52,169 nt of DNA from Streptomyces sp. (GTDB lineage: Bacteria > Actinomycetota > Actinomycetes > Streptomycetales > Streptomycetaceae). The notes below the pieces were generated by a model. That model saw only the letters and a program-made list of their open reading frames with translations, was not told the origin of the DNA and made no database searches. This document shows, in pieces, positions 16,471 through 25,024 of the stretch; position 1 is the stretch's first letter; the number at the start of each line of letters is the position of its first letter. The position numbers and the translations under genes were made by a program. The DNA lies in the NCBI RefSeq assembly GCF_019510245.1, contig NZ_JAEKKT010000156.1, positions 1-52,169 of the forward strand. The letters are read 5' to 3'.

Positions 16471-17481
16471 TTGCGCCGCCGTACGATCCCCACCACCGCC
16501 GTCCAGGTCACCGAGCTCGGCTTCGGTGCCTCCGTGATCGGCAACCTCTACCGCACCACCAGCGCCGAGGACGCGGCGGCCGCCGTCGACTCCGCCTGGG
16601 ACGCGGGCATCCGCTACTACGACACCGCTCCCCACTACGGCCTCGGCCTCTCCGAACACCGCCTGGGCGCCGCCCTGCACCACCGGCCCCGCGATCAGTA
16701 CGTCATCTCCTCCAAGGTCGGCCGACTCCTCGTCCCCAACGAACACCCCGAAGGCGTCGACACCGAAGGCTTCGTCGTCCGCGACGACCTGCGCCGCCAA
16801 TGGGACTTCAGCCGCGACGGCGTGCTGCGCTCCATCGAGGCGACGCTGCAGCGCACCGGCCTGGACCACCTCGACATCGTCTACCTCCACGACCCCGACG
16901 ACCACTGGCAACAGGCAGCGGACGAGGCCATGCCCGCCCTCGCCGAACTACGCGACCAAGGCGTCATCGGAGCGATCGGCGCCGGCATGAACCAGTCCGC
17001 CATGCTCGCCCGCTTCCTGCGCGAGACCGCCGCCGACCTCGTGATGCTCGCCGGGCGCTACACCCTCCTCGACCAGTCCGCCCTCGACGACGTGCTGCCC
17101 ACCGCGCAGGAACACGGCAAGGCCGTCGTCGCCGTCGGCGTCTTCAACTCCGGCCTGCTTTCGCTGGACCGGCCCGCGGAAGGCATGAAGTACGACTACC
17201 AGGCCGCCCCGCCGGAACTCGTCGACCGCGCCCGTGCCATCGCCGACGTCTGCGAGGCCCACGGCACCACACTGCCCGCCGCCGCCATCGCCTTCCCCCT
17301 CACTCATCCGAGCGTCATCAACGTCACGCTCGGCATGCGCGACCCCGGACAGGTCCGGCGCAACGCGCTCCTGCACCGACAGCCCGTCCCCAAGGAGCTC
17401 TGGCACGACCTGCGCGACCAGGGGCTCCTCCGCGCCGAGGTCCCCTTCGCACCCGACGAGAGGAGTCGGCCGTGTCCCTGA
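16471..17481 (+). CDS. aldo/keto reductase, L-fucose (D-threo-aldose) 1-dehydrogenase
   Basis: A 336-residue AKR with the complete tetrad D51, Y56, K82 and H140 (YDTAPHYGLGLSE, SSKVGR, VYLHDPDDH). The sequence type matches D-threo-aldose 1-dehydrogenases, which oxidise L-fucose, D-arabinose or L-galactose to the 1,5-lactone with NAD(P). It therefore supplies the lactonase at 11652-12539. The start is TTG 16471 with GGGAG 6 bases upstream, after a 23-bp gap from the kinase. The 3' end overlaps the GntR gene by 10 bp. Confidence 0.87.
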   Translation: MRRRTIPTTAVQVTELGFGASVIGNLYRTTSAEDAAAAVDSAWDAGIRYYDTAPHYGLGLSEHRLGAALHHRPRDQYVISSKVGRLLVPNEHPEGVDTEGFVVRDDLRRQWDFSRDGVLRSIEATLQRTGLDHLDIVYLHDPDDHWQQAADEAMPALAELRDQGVIGAIGAGMNQSAMLARFLRETAADLVMLAGRYTLLDQSALDDVLPTAQEHGKAVVAVGVFNSGLLSLDRPAEGMKYDYQAAPPELVDRARAIADVCEAHGTTLPAAAIAFPLTHPSVINVTLGMRDPGQVRRNALLHRQPVPKELWHDLRDQGLLRAEVPFAPDERSRPCP

Positions 17482-18191
17482 CCGACAAGGCGATCACCCA
17501 GATCCGCCAACTCATCGCCTCCGGGGCGCTGCCTCCGGGCGCGAAGCTGCCTCCCGAGCCCGAGCTGGCCGCCCAGCTCGGGCTCTCCCGCAACCTCGCA
17601 CGCGAGGCGGTGAAGGCGCTGGCCGTGGCGCGCGTGCTGGAGATCCGGCGGGGCGACGGCACGTACGTCACCAGCCTGCAGCCGAGCCTGCTCCTCGAGG
17701 GCCTCGGTGGCGCGGTGGAACTGCTCCAGGGCGATCCCGGTGCCGTACTGGACCTCATGGAGGTGCGGCGGCTGCTCGAGCCCGCCGCCACCGCCCTGGC
17801 CGTCGCCCGGCTGTCTGACGACGCGCTGGGCGAGGTGAAGCGGCATCTGGACGCCATGCGCGCGGCGCGCGACGACGTGGAGCGGCTCAATGCGCACGAC
17901 GTGGCGTTCCACCGCGCCATCGTGGACGTCACCGGCAACGAAACGCTGATCACCCTGCTGGAGGGCATCTCGGGCCGCACCCTGCGCGCGCGGATCTGGC
18001 GTGGTCTGGTCGACAGCCGGGCGGCGGCCCGTACGCTCGCGGAGCACGAGGCGATCTACGCGGCTCTGGCCGCGCGTGACGCCGTTCTGAGTCACGCCGC
18101 GGCACTGGTGCACGTCAACAACACCGAACAGTGGCTGCGGGAGCATCTGGAGGCCGCGGAGGGCTTGCGGGTGACGAGATCTCCTGGCTGA
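17472..18191 (+). CDS. GntR-family (FadR-type) regulator 1
   Basis: A 239-residue regulator: winged helix at residues 1-70 (IASGALPPGAKLPPEPELAAQLGLSRNLAREAVKAL, RRGDGTYVT) and an FCD effector domain at about 90-225 with the metal/ligand pattern VRRLLEP, HDVAFHRAI and EHEAIYAAL. It is the last gene of the fucose operon and overlaps the dehydrogenase gene. The DNA-binding half is nearly identical to that of the paralogue at 20849-21550, so both should read the same operator. A likely ligand is L-fucose, fuconate or a keto-deoxy acid. GTG 17472 follows GAGGAG. Confidence 0.9.
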   Translation: MSLTDKAITQIRQLIASGALPPGAKLPPEPELAAQLGLSRNLAREAVKALAVARVLEIRRGDGTYVTSLQPSLLLEGLGGAVELLQGDPGAVLDLMEVRRLLEPAATALAVARLSDDALGEVKRHLDAMRAARDDVERLNAHDVAFHRAIVDVTGNETLITLLEGISGRTLRARIWRGLVDSRAAARTLAEHEAIYAALAARDAVLSHAAALVHVNNTEQWLREHLEAAEGLRVTRSPG

Positions 18192-18219
18192 GGCCGCGCC
18201 GCCGCAACGGCGAACTGGG

Positions 18220-18253
18220 GGACTGCCCGGACGGTTCTCCGCCCGGGCAGTCC
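18220..18253. terminator. bidirectional terminator hairpin
   Basis: GGACTGCCCGG and CCGGGCAGTCC form a perfect 11-bp stem around a 12-base loop. It lies between the convergent GntR gene and the GH29 gene, so it can end both transcripts. Confidence 0.8.
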
Positions 18254-18279
18254 TTCGGTTCACCGCCTTCACGCCCGTG

Positions 18280-20511
18280 TCACTGGGCGGTGAAGGTCCA
18301 CAGCAGGTTGGTGCTGCTGCCGTAGCCCCACTGCTTGGTGACGGACCCGGAGGCCACGTTCCCGCCGCCGTCCAGGACGAGGCCGGTGGTCCGGTTGGCG
18401 ATGGTGCACATGCCCTCGCCGCGGTGGGTGACCGTCCACTGCTGGTTGTTGCTGCCGTTCCAGGCCGCCTGCTGGGCCGGGGAGCCGTCGGAGGTGGCGC
18501 CCCAGCCGTCGGCGACCATGCCGTTGGTGCGGTTGACCAGCTTGTAGTAGCCGCCGCCGACGTCCACGAGCTGCCACTGGAGGTTGGGGCTGCCGTCCCA
18601 GGTGTACTGCTTGAGGTTGGATCCCGAGGCGACGTTTCCTCCGCTGTCCAGGGCCAGGCCGTCGGTGACGTTGGTGATGCGGAAGTAGGTGGCCGGATTG
18701 AACTGCACCTTCAGGGAGGTGATCTGGTCGTTCTGGCCGGTGACCCTGAGGTCGGGGTTGTCGGCGGTGAAGGTCCAGGAGGTGCCGGTGAAGTTGTCGC
18801 CACTGTAGGCGATGATCTGGTTGCCGGCCGCCAGCTTCAGGGAGGAGATGCTCTGGGGGTCCACCCCGGCCAGCTGCAGCTGCTCGGCCGTGTAGGTGCC
18901 GGGGTCGAGCACCGCGTAGTTCGCGGAGTAGTTGACGTCCTGGTAGACCACGGCACCGACCGCCGGCCGCAGCGGGGGGATCGGGCCGGAGAAGCTGAGC
19001 TTGAGGACGTAGGCGCCCGCGGTGAACGGCGCCGAGGAGGGCAGCGTCACGGTCAGCCCGGAGGAGTCCTGCGTCGGCGCGGCGAGGTTGATGTAGGTGC
19101 CGGCGGTCGAGTCGAGCAGCTTGACCGAGGTGAGCGAGGAGACGTTGATGCGGTCCGAGCTCAGGGTCCTGATCTTCAGTGAACTGCCGGGCCAGCCCAG
19201 CACGGTGGCGTACAGCACCGTGTTGCCCTTGCTGCGGGTGAAGCGGATGTCCTGTGCGGTGCCGACGAGGGGGGCGGTGAACGCGCCCCCGCCCATCCGG
19301 GTCGGCCCCTCGCCGTACTGCGTCCAGGCACGCGTCGCGTACATCGACTCCCCGAAACGCTTCAGGTAGTCGCCGATGCCGAGCAGCACGTCCTTCTGGC
19401 CCTGGGGGATCGTGCCGTCGGCCATCGGCGCGATGTTCAGCAGCATGTTGCCGTTCTTGCTGACCCGGTCGATCAGGGAGTGCAGCATCTGCTGGGTGCT
19501 GTAGTAGCCGATCCCCTGCGTGTAGCACCAGCTGGAGCTGGAGATGCTGTCGTCGGTGAGCCAGTAGGGCGCGGTCCGGTCGGCCGGGCCGCCGCGCTCG
19601 TAGTCGAAGACCTCGCCGTGGCCGTTGAAGCCGTCCTTGTAGGTGGCGACGACCTCTTTGCCCCAGGCATTGGCCTGGTTGTAGTAGTACGACAGGAAGT
19701 TCAGGCGCTGCGTCTCGTCGACCTTGGTCAGGTCGAAGTCCTCCCAGAGGATGTCCGGTTGGGCGCGGTCGACGACCTCCTTGAGCTTGTCGTACCAGAG
19801 CTGGTTCTCGGCGGTGGAGCCCAGTTGCCCGTAGAGCTTCTGTAGGCTGGGGTCGGTCTGGGCGGGCACGTGGTCGTAGTAGCCGTTGAAGTTGTAGGCG
19901 TGGTGCATCGCCACGAGGAGCTTGAGGTTCTTGGCGCGGATCGCCGTGGTGAACAGCTTCAGCAGGTCGAGCCTGGGCCCCTTGGCGACCGAGTTCCACT
20001 CGTTGACCTGCGAGTCCCACATGGAGAATCCGTCGTGGTGCTCCGCGACCGGCCCCGCGAACTTCGCTCCGGCGTCGACGAAGAGCTGGGCCCACTCGTC
20101 GGGGTCGAAGTTCCCTCCGGCGGACTTGAGTCTGGGTGCGAACTGGGTGAAGTGGCCCGCCTTGTCGTTCGCCCCGTTGATGAAGTTGTGGTACGGCCAC
20201 ACCGAGGGGTCGCCGTAGGTCGCGATGTGGTGCGTGTTGGCGTTGCTCCCGCTGATGTACATGTTGCGGGGGTACCACTCGCTGTCGTAGGCGGGGACGC
20301 TGAAGACGCCCCAGTGGAAGTAGATACCGAACTTGGCGTCCTGGAACCACTCCGGGGCGGGCGGGTGCTGGTTCACCGAAGCCCACGTGGGTGTGTAGGT
20401 GCTGGGAGCGGCCTGCGCGGTGCCGGCGCCGAACACTCCCCCCGCGACGGCCGCCGCGGCCACGCAGGTGGCACCGGCGAGGAACTGACGTCTGTTGATC
20501 GAACTGGGCAT
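18280..20511 (-). CDS. secreted GH29 alpha-L-fucosidase with crystallin-like and CBM13 domains
   Basis: A 743-residue exported enzyme. NRRQFLAGA is a Tat signal, cleaved near residue 35. Residues about 45-400 form the GH29 barrel with FGIYFHWGVFSVPAYDSEWY, VAEHHDGFSMW and LWEDFD, where D258 is the expected nucleophile. Residues 400-510 are a beta-sandwich, about 520-602 a beta/gamma-crystallin-like domain (VVYQDVNYSANYAVL, IIAYSGDNFTGTSW), and 608-743 a ricin-type trefoil. It releases terminal L-fucose from glycans for import by the neighbouring ABC system. ATG 20511 follows AGGGA. It is divergent from the second GntR gene, separated by a palindromic region. Confidence 0.93.
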   Translation of the reverse strand: MPSSINRRQFLAGATCVAAAAVAGGVFGAGTAQAAPSTYTPTWASVNQHPPAPEWFQDAKFGIYFHWGVFSVPAYDSEWYPRNMYISGSNANTHHIATYGDPSVWPYHNFINGANDKAGHFTQFAPRLKSAGGNFDPDEWAQLFVDAGAKFAGPVAEHHDGFSMWDSQVNEWNSVAKGPRLDLLKLFTTAIRAKNLKLLVAMHHAYNFNGYYDHVPAQTDPSLQKLYGQLGSTAENQLWYDKLKEVVDRAQPDILWEDFDLTKVDETQRLNFLSYYYNQANAWGKEVVATYKDGFNGHGEVFDYERGGPADRTAPYWLTDDSISSSSWCYTQGIGYYSTQQMLHSLIDRVSKNGNMLLNIAPMADGTIPQGQKDVLLGIGDYLKRFGESMYATRAWTQYGEGPTRMGGGAFTAPLVGTAQDIRFTRSKGNTVLYATVLGWPGSSLKIRTLSSDRINVSSLTSVKLLDSTAGTYINLAAPTQDSSGLTVTLPSSAPFTAGAYVLKLSFSGPIPPLRPAVGAVVYQDVNYSANYAVLDPGTYTAEQLQLAGVDPQSISSLKLAAGNQIIAYSGDNFTGTSWTFTADNPDLRVTGQNDQITSLKVQFNPATYFRITNVTDGLALDSGGNVASGSNLKQYTWDGSPNLQWQLVDVGGGYYKLVNRTNGMVADGWGATSDGSPAQQAAWNGSNNQQWTVTHRGEGMCTIANRTTGLVLDGGGNVASGSVTKQWGYGSSTNLLWTFTAQ

Positions 20512-20684
20512 GGGCCATCCCTGTGACGGACGAAGGCAGACGGGAGAGGTGGAACCGGCGCGACGGCCACCACCCGTTGCGCCGGCCGTTACGGAAGAAG
20601 GTCCGCCATGTGTCATCGCCATGTCAACGGGCGTGCAGGGATGAAAACAGCTTCTCACCGTGAGTTTTTTAGCTTTATGTCGCT

Positions 20685-20722
20685 TTTGCTGGTATTTATT
20701 TACCGGCAAACATACAATGTTT
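20685..20722. promoter_or_regulatory. hairpin plus ACAT-N3-ATGT palindrome between GH29 and GntR 2
   Basis: TTTGCTGGTA and TACCGGCAAA (one mismatch, 6-base loop) occupy 20685-20710. Sharing its last bases, AAACATACAATGTTT at 20708-20722 is a perfect 15-bp palindrome around ACA. Its ACAT-N3-ATGT core matches the symmetry of the ACATCCCATGT sites at 33939 and 34015. The surrounding 20640-20725 is a marked AT-rich island holding the divergent promoters of the fucosidase and GntR genes. Confidence 0.6.
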
Positions 20723-20848
20723 CGGGTAGAGAGCTGCTCCACCGACAGCCCGCCACGGCCCCCGGTATCATCGGCGGCACACACTTGACGCACCGCCCCG
20801 GTCACTCGCGCACCGGACCGCACGGCACGCTCACGGAAGGAGCTCACG

Positions 20849-21550
20849 TTGTCCCTGACAGACAGGGCCATCGGGCAGATCCGTGAGCTCATCCGCTCCG
20901 GCGCACTACCGCCGGGCGCGAAGCTGCCCCCGGAGCCGGAGCTCGCCGCCCAGCTGGGCCTCTCCCGCAACCTCGCCCGCGAGGCGGTCAAGGCACTGGC
21001 CGTGGCCCGGGTGCTCGAGGTACGGCGAGGCGACGGCACGTACGTGACCAGTCTCCAGCCCAGCCTGCTGCTGGAGGGACTCGGCGGCGCCGTGGAGCTC
21101 CTCCAGAGCGACACGGGCGCCCTGCTGGATCTGATGGAGGTCCGGCGGCTGCTCGAACCGCTCGCCACCGGACTGGCCGCCGCCAGGATCACCGACGACC
21201 AACTGGCCCAGGTCAAGGGCCACTTGGACGCGATGCGGGAGGCGAGCGACGACGTGGAGCGGCTCAACGTCCATGATGCGGCCTTCCACCGCTCGGTCGT
21301 GGCGGCCACCGGCAACGAGAGCCTGCTCACCCTGCTCGAGGGCATCTCGGGCCGTACCCTGCGCGCCCGGATCTGGCGGGGCCAGTTGGACGACCAGTCC
21401 GCCGGGCGGACCCTCGCCGAACACGAGGCGATCTACAACGCCCTCCGCACCCGCGACACCGCGGTGAGCCAGGCCGCGGCCCTGCTGCACGTCAGCAACA
21501 CCGAGCACTGGCTCCGCGAGCACCTGCGATCAAGCACCCCACAGGCGTAG
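20849..21550 (+). CDS. GntR-family (FadR-type) regulator 2
   Basis: A 233-residue paralogue of the regulator at 17472-18191. Residues 16-80, covering the winged helix and linker, are almost unchanged; differences concentrate in the FCD domain and C-terminus. This suggests the same DNA target with possibly different effectors. The start is TTG 20849 after AAGGAG at 6 bases. It is transcribed divergently from the GH29 gene and converges on the esterase gene of the seven-gene operon, so it lies between the two glycosidase units it may control. Confidence 0.9.
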   Translation: MSLTDRAIGQIRELIRSGALPPGAKLPPEPELAAQLGLSRNLAREAVKALAVARVLEVRRGDGTYVTSLQPSLLLEGLGGAVELLQSDTGALLDLMEVRRLLEPLATGLAAARITDDQLAQVKGHLDAMREASDDVERLNVHDAAFHRSVVAATGNESLLTLLEGISGRTLRARIWRGQLDDQSAGRTLAEHEAIYNALRTRDTAVSQAAALLHVSNTEHWLREHLRSSTPQA

Positions 21551-21558
21551 CGAACGGG

Positions 21559-21573
21559 GGCCGGATTCCGGCC
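21559..21573. terminator. short hairpin between convergent genes
   Basis: GGCCGG, ATT, CCGGCC forms a perfect 6-bp stem 8 bases after the GntR stop. A second GC-rich repeat follows at about 21576-21597. Together they may end both converging transcripts. Confidence 0.5.
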
Positions 21574-21602
21574 AGGCCCGGCGCCGAGTCCGGGCGCGCC
21601 CG

Positions 21603-22937
21603 TCAGTTCTGCAGGCGCCAGTGCTGGTTGGCGCCGCCCGTGCAGGCCCACAGCTGGACCTTCGTCCCGTTGCCGGTTGCCTGGCCGTTGGCGTCCAGGC
21701 ACAGTCCCGACCGCACTGCTGTGATCGTGCCGTCCGGATTGACGTTCCATTGCTGATCCGCCTGCTCGCTGCAGTCCCAGATCGCCGCCGGGCTGCCGCT
21801 GCCGGCGGACGGGCCTACACCCAGGCACTTGCTTCCGTAGACGACCAGTTGCTTTCCGCCGGAGTAGGTCCACCGCTGGTTGGAGCCGCCGTTGCAGTCC
21901 CACAGTTGTGCCTGTGTGCCGTTGGCGGTCGTGGAGTTGTCGATGTCGAGGCAGCGTCCCGACTGCTGACCGATGATCTCCTGGTCGCCGGTGGACGGCG
22001 GAGGCGGCGGCTGGTTCGAGTCGAACCGGGTGAAGAACTGCCACACCGCGGCAGAGGTCCAGGTGCGCCAGCCGTCACCGGTGGAGCCGTCGACGGGGCC
22101 GGGGTCGTGGCCTGCTCCGTCGAACGCGGCCCAGACGACGGGATATCCGGACCTGCATCCTGAATAGGTGGTGATGATGTGTGTCAGGCTTCCGTAGGCC
22201 GGTTCGGGCGGATTCTGCGGGGTGCAGCCGTTCGTCCGCACGAAGGTGTCGCGCAGGTCCCGTCCCGACTGGATGGGCAGCACGTCGTCCCTGAGGCCGT
22301 GCAGTCCCATGTAGGCGATGGGCTGGTTGCCGCCGTTGCAGCCACTGAGGTTCGCGCCGGAGTACACCGCGACGGCGCGGAAGACGGTCGCCCGGGAGCA
22401 GGCGAGGGCGTACGACATGGCACCGCCGTAGCTGAAGCCCGCGGAGAACAACTGGGTGGTGTCGACGCACAGGCCCGCTTCGATCTGGCTGACCATGGCG
22501 TCGACGAAGGCCACGTCCTGACCGCCGGAGTTGGCCCAGCCGTTGCCGATGCCCTGCGGGGCGACGAAGATCGTGCCGTTGTTCGCGCTGTCCGCCAGGC
22601 GCCGCAGGCCGTAGTAGGACCAGTTGTATCCGTCCGTTCCGCCCGAGTCGACGTCGGCCGCCGTGCCGCCGCGCCAGTGGAAGCCGAAGATCAGCCGGTA
22701 GGGGTGGTTGCTGTCGTAGCCGGCGGGGACCCTCAGGATGTAACTGCGTGTCTGGCCGCCGCTCTGGATGGTGTGGGTACCGCTCGTCAGTGTGGGGGCC
22801 TTGCCGCAGCCGGCGGTGGCCGCGGCGGCTGCGGCCGGCCTGAGGGCTCCGAGGCCGTTGCCGATCGAGGTGCCGGCAGCCGACAGGACGAGGAGTATCG
22901 CAGCCGCGATGGACAGTAGGAGTGGTGTGCGTTTCAT
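21603..22937 (-). CDS. secreted CE1-type esterase (feruloyl esterase/PHB-depolymerase-like) with CBM13
   Basis: A 444-residue secreted alpha/beta hydrolase. The signal peptide runs to about residue 42. The catalytic part, about 45-305, starts with CGKAPTLTSG and has the nucleophile S169 in GFSYGG, an oxyanion region GFHWRGG and a late His in AGHDPGP. This is the LpqC/feruloyl-esterase-like branch, which removes ferulate or similar acyl groups from plant polysaccharide. Residues 318-444 form a ricin-type trefoil with repeated QLWDCNGGSNQRW-type motifs. ATG 22937 follows AAGGAG. It is the last gene of the minus-strand operon. Confidence 0.85.
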   Translation of the reverse strand: MKRTPLLLSIAAAILLVLSAAGTSIGNGLGALRPAAAAAATAGCGKAPTLTSGTHTIQSGGQTRSYILRVPAGYDSNHPYRLIFGFHWRGGTAADVDSGGTDGYNWSYYGLRRLADSANNGTIFVAPQGIGNGWANSGGQDVAFVDAMVSQIEAGLCVDTTQLFSAGFSYGGAMSYALACSRATVFRAVAVYSGANLSGCNGGNQPIAYMGLHGLRDDVLPIQSGRDLRDTFVRTNGCTPQNPPEPAYGSLTHIITTYSGCRSGYPVVWAAFDGAGHDPGPVDGSTGDGWRTWTSAAVWQFFTRFDSNQPPPPPSTGDQEIIGQQSGRCLDIDNSTTANGTQAQLWDCNGGSNQRWTYSGGKQLVVYGSKCLGVGPSAGSGSPAAIWDCSEQADQQWNVNPDGTITAVRSGLCLDANGQATGNGTKVQLWACTGGANQHWRLQN

Positions 22938-22988
22938 GCGCGCTCCTTCTTCCGTGGTCGAGGGAGAGGCTTCGGTCGCGCGGACGGT

Positions 22989-24971
22989 TCACACGCCGGT
23001 GATGGTCCATTCGTTGTTGGTGCTGGAGTTCGGCGTCCACAGCACCGTGGTCGACCCCACCGTGGTGCTGCCGCTGCCGTCCAGGGCGGTGCCGGTGCCG
23101 CGGTTGATGATCTGGTAGCGGTTGTCGCCCAGGCTGTTCAGCGACCACTGCTGGTTGTTGCCGCCGTTCCACGCCTCCTGGCGGGCGGGAGCGCCGTTGG
23201 CGGCGTTGCCCCAGCTGTCGGCGGCCATGCCGTTGGCGCGGTTCACGAGGCGGCAGTACCCGTTGCCGAGGTCGACGAGCTGCCACTGCAGGTTGGCGCT
23301 TCCGTCGTAGTTCCACTGCTTGAGGTTGGAGCCGGAGGCGACGTTGCCCCCGCTGTCGAGCACCAGTCCGCTGGTCACGTTGCCGATCTTCACCCAGGTC
23401 GTGGAACCGCCCGGTGCGCCGAGGACGGGGATGTCACCGGAGAAGGTGAGCTTGACCGTGTACGCCAGGGCGGTGAACGGCGGGTTCGTCGAGGGCATGG
23501 TCAGGTGCAGGCCGGAGGCGTCCTGCGTCGGTACGGGCAGGTTGACGTAGGTGCCGGCGGCGTTGTTCAGCAGTTGGGCGCCGGTCAGGCTGCTGAGGTT
23601 GATCTGGTTGGAGTTCAGCGTGGTGATGGTCGTGGTCGCGCCCTGCCAGCCCAGCGTGGTGGCGTAGAGGACCTTGTTGTCCTGACTGCGGGTGAAGCGG
23701 ACGTCCTGAGGTTTGCCTGCCACCGGTCCGCTGAAGGAGCCCCCGCCCATCTTGGTGGGGCCCTCGCCGTAAGCGGACCAGGAGCGGGTGCCGTAGACCG
23801 CCTCTCCGAAGCGGCCGAGCCAGTCCCCCATGGCGAGCAGGATCGACTGCTGTGCGGAGGGGATGGTGCCGTCGGCCGTCGGGGCGATGTTCAGCAGCAT
23901 GGTGCCGCCCTTGCTGACCCGGTCGATCAGCGAGTGCAGCAGCGCCTGCGTCGTGTAGTAGCCGATGCCCACCGTGTAGCACCAGCTGGAGGAGGAGATG
24001 CTGTCGTCGGTCAGCCAGTAGGGCGTGAGCAGTCCTGCCGGGCCGCCGCGCTCGAAGTCGAAGACCTCGCCCTTGTTGTCGAGGCCGTCCTTGTAGGTCG
24101 CGACCACGTCCTTGTTCCAGGCGACCGCCTGGTTGTAGTAGTGCGCGAGGAACTGCAGCCGGTAGGACTCCTGCACCAGGTTCAGGTCGAAGTCCTGCCA
24201 GAGCAGGTCGGGCTGGTAACCGTCGATGACCTCGACCAGCTTGTCGTACCAGAGCTTGTTCTCGGCCGCCGAGCCCTGTTGTCCGTAGAGGATGCGCAGG
24301 GCCGGGTCGGACTGGGACGGCACGTGGTCGTAGTAGCCGTTGAAGTGGTAGGCGTGGTGGAGCGAGGCCATGAACTTCAGGCCCTGGGCGCGGATGGCCT
24401 GGGCGTGCAGGGCGACCAGGTCGAGCCGGGGGCCGTGCTGGACGGAGTTCCACGGGTTGGCGCGGCTGTTCCACATCGAGAAGCCGTCGTGGTGCTCGGC
24501 GACCGGGCCGGCGAACCGGGCGCCCGCGGACCTGAACAGCCGGGCCCAGGCGTCCGGGTCCCAATTGCCGCCCTGGGAGACGAGTGCGGGGGCAAACTGC
24601 ACGTAGTTGCCCGCCTTGTCGCGGGCGCCGTCGATGAAGTTGTGGTACGGCCACACCGAGGGGTCGCCGTAGGTGGCGATGTGGTGCTGGTTCTCGCTCG
24701 AGCCACCGATGTACATGTTGCGCGGATACCACTCGTTGCCGAACGCCGGGACGCTGAAGGCGCCCCAGTGGTAGTAGATGCCGAACTTGGCGTCCTTGAA
24801 CCAGGCCGGCGCCGGGGGGTGCTGGTCCACGGAGGACCAGCTCGCGGCGTAACTCGCGGGGCCGTCGGTGGCGGCGGCCTCAGGTGCGAACCGCAGCAGG
24901 CCGAAGGCCGTGGCCGCGCCGGTCGCCGCGAGCATGCGGCGGCGGCTGATCGGGCGGGGGGAGGAAGTCAT
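22989..24971 (-). CDS. secreted GH29 alpha-L-fucosidase 2 with CBM13
   Basis: A 660-residue paralogue of the fucosidase at 18280-20511. ISRRRMLAA is a Tat motif. The GH29 barrel (about residues 45-400) contains FGIYYHWGAFSVPAFGNEWY, VAEHHDGFSMW and LLWQDFD with D260 as predicted nucleophile, followed by a beta-sandwich and a ricin-type trefoil from about residue 525. It lacks the crystallin-like insert of its paralogue. ATG 24971 follows GGAAGGA. It lies 51 bp before the esterase gene and 53 bp after the GH59 gene. Two fucosidases may divide alpha-1,2 and other linkages. Confidence 0.93.
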   Translation of the reverse strand: MTSSPRPISRRRMLAATGAATAFGLLRFAPEAAATDGPASYAASWSSVDQHPPAPAWFKDAKFGIYYHWGAFSVPAFGNEWYPRNMYIGGSSENQHHIATYGDPSVWPYHNFIDGARDKAGNYVQFAPALVSQGGNWDPDAWARLFRSAGARFAGPVAEHHDGFSMWNSRANPWNSVQHGPRLDLVALHAQAIRAQGLKFMASLHHAYHFNGYYDHVPSQSDPALRILYGQQGSAAENKLWYDKLVEVIDGYQPDLLWQDFDLNLVQESYRLQFLAHYYNQAVAWNKDVVATYKDGLDNKGEVFDFERGGPAGLLTPYWLTDDSISSSSWCYTVGIGYYTTQALLHSLIDRVSKGGTMLLNIAPTADGTIPSAQQSILLAMGDWLGRFGEAVYGTRSWSAYGEGPTKMGGGSFSGPVAGKPQDVRFTRSQDNKVLYATTLGWQGATTTITTLNSNQINLSSLTGAQLLNNAAGTYVNLPVPTQDASGLHLTMPSTNPPFTALAYTVKLTFSGDIPVLGAPGGSTTWVKIGNVTSGLVLDSGGNVASGSNLKQWNYDGSANLQWQLVDLGNGYCRLVNRANGMAADSWGNAANGAPARQEAWNGGNNQQWSLNSLGDNRYQIINRGTGTALDGSGSTTVGSTTVLWTPNSSTNNEWTITGV

Positions 24972-25024
24972 GTGGGGGTCCTTCCAAGTCCGTTGACGGG
25001 GTGGGCGTTCCCGGCCGGCACCGG

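Noticed and set aside
18280..21345. A single 1021-residue minus-strand frame spanning the fucosidase and the GntR 2 gene
   Set aside because: The upstream part is the antisense of the GntR gene; the true start is ATG 20511 with an RBS and Tat signal.
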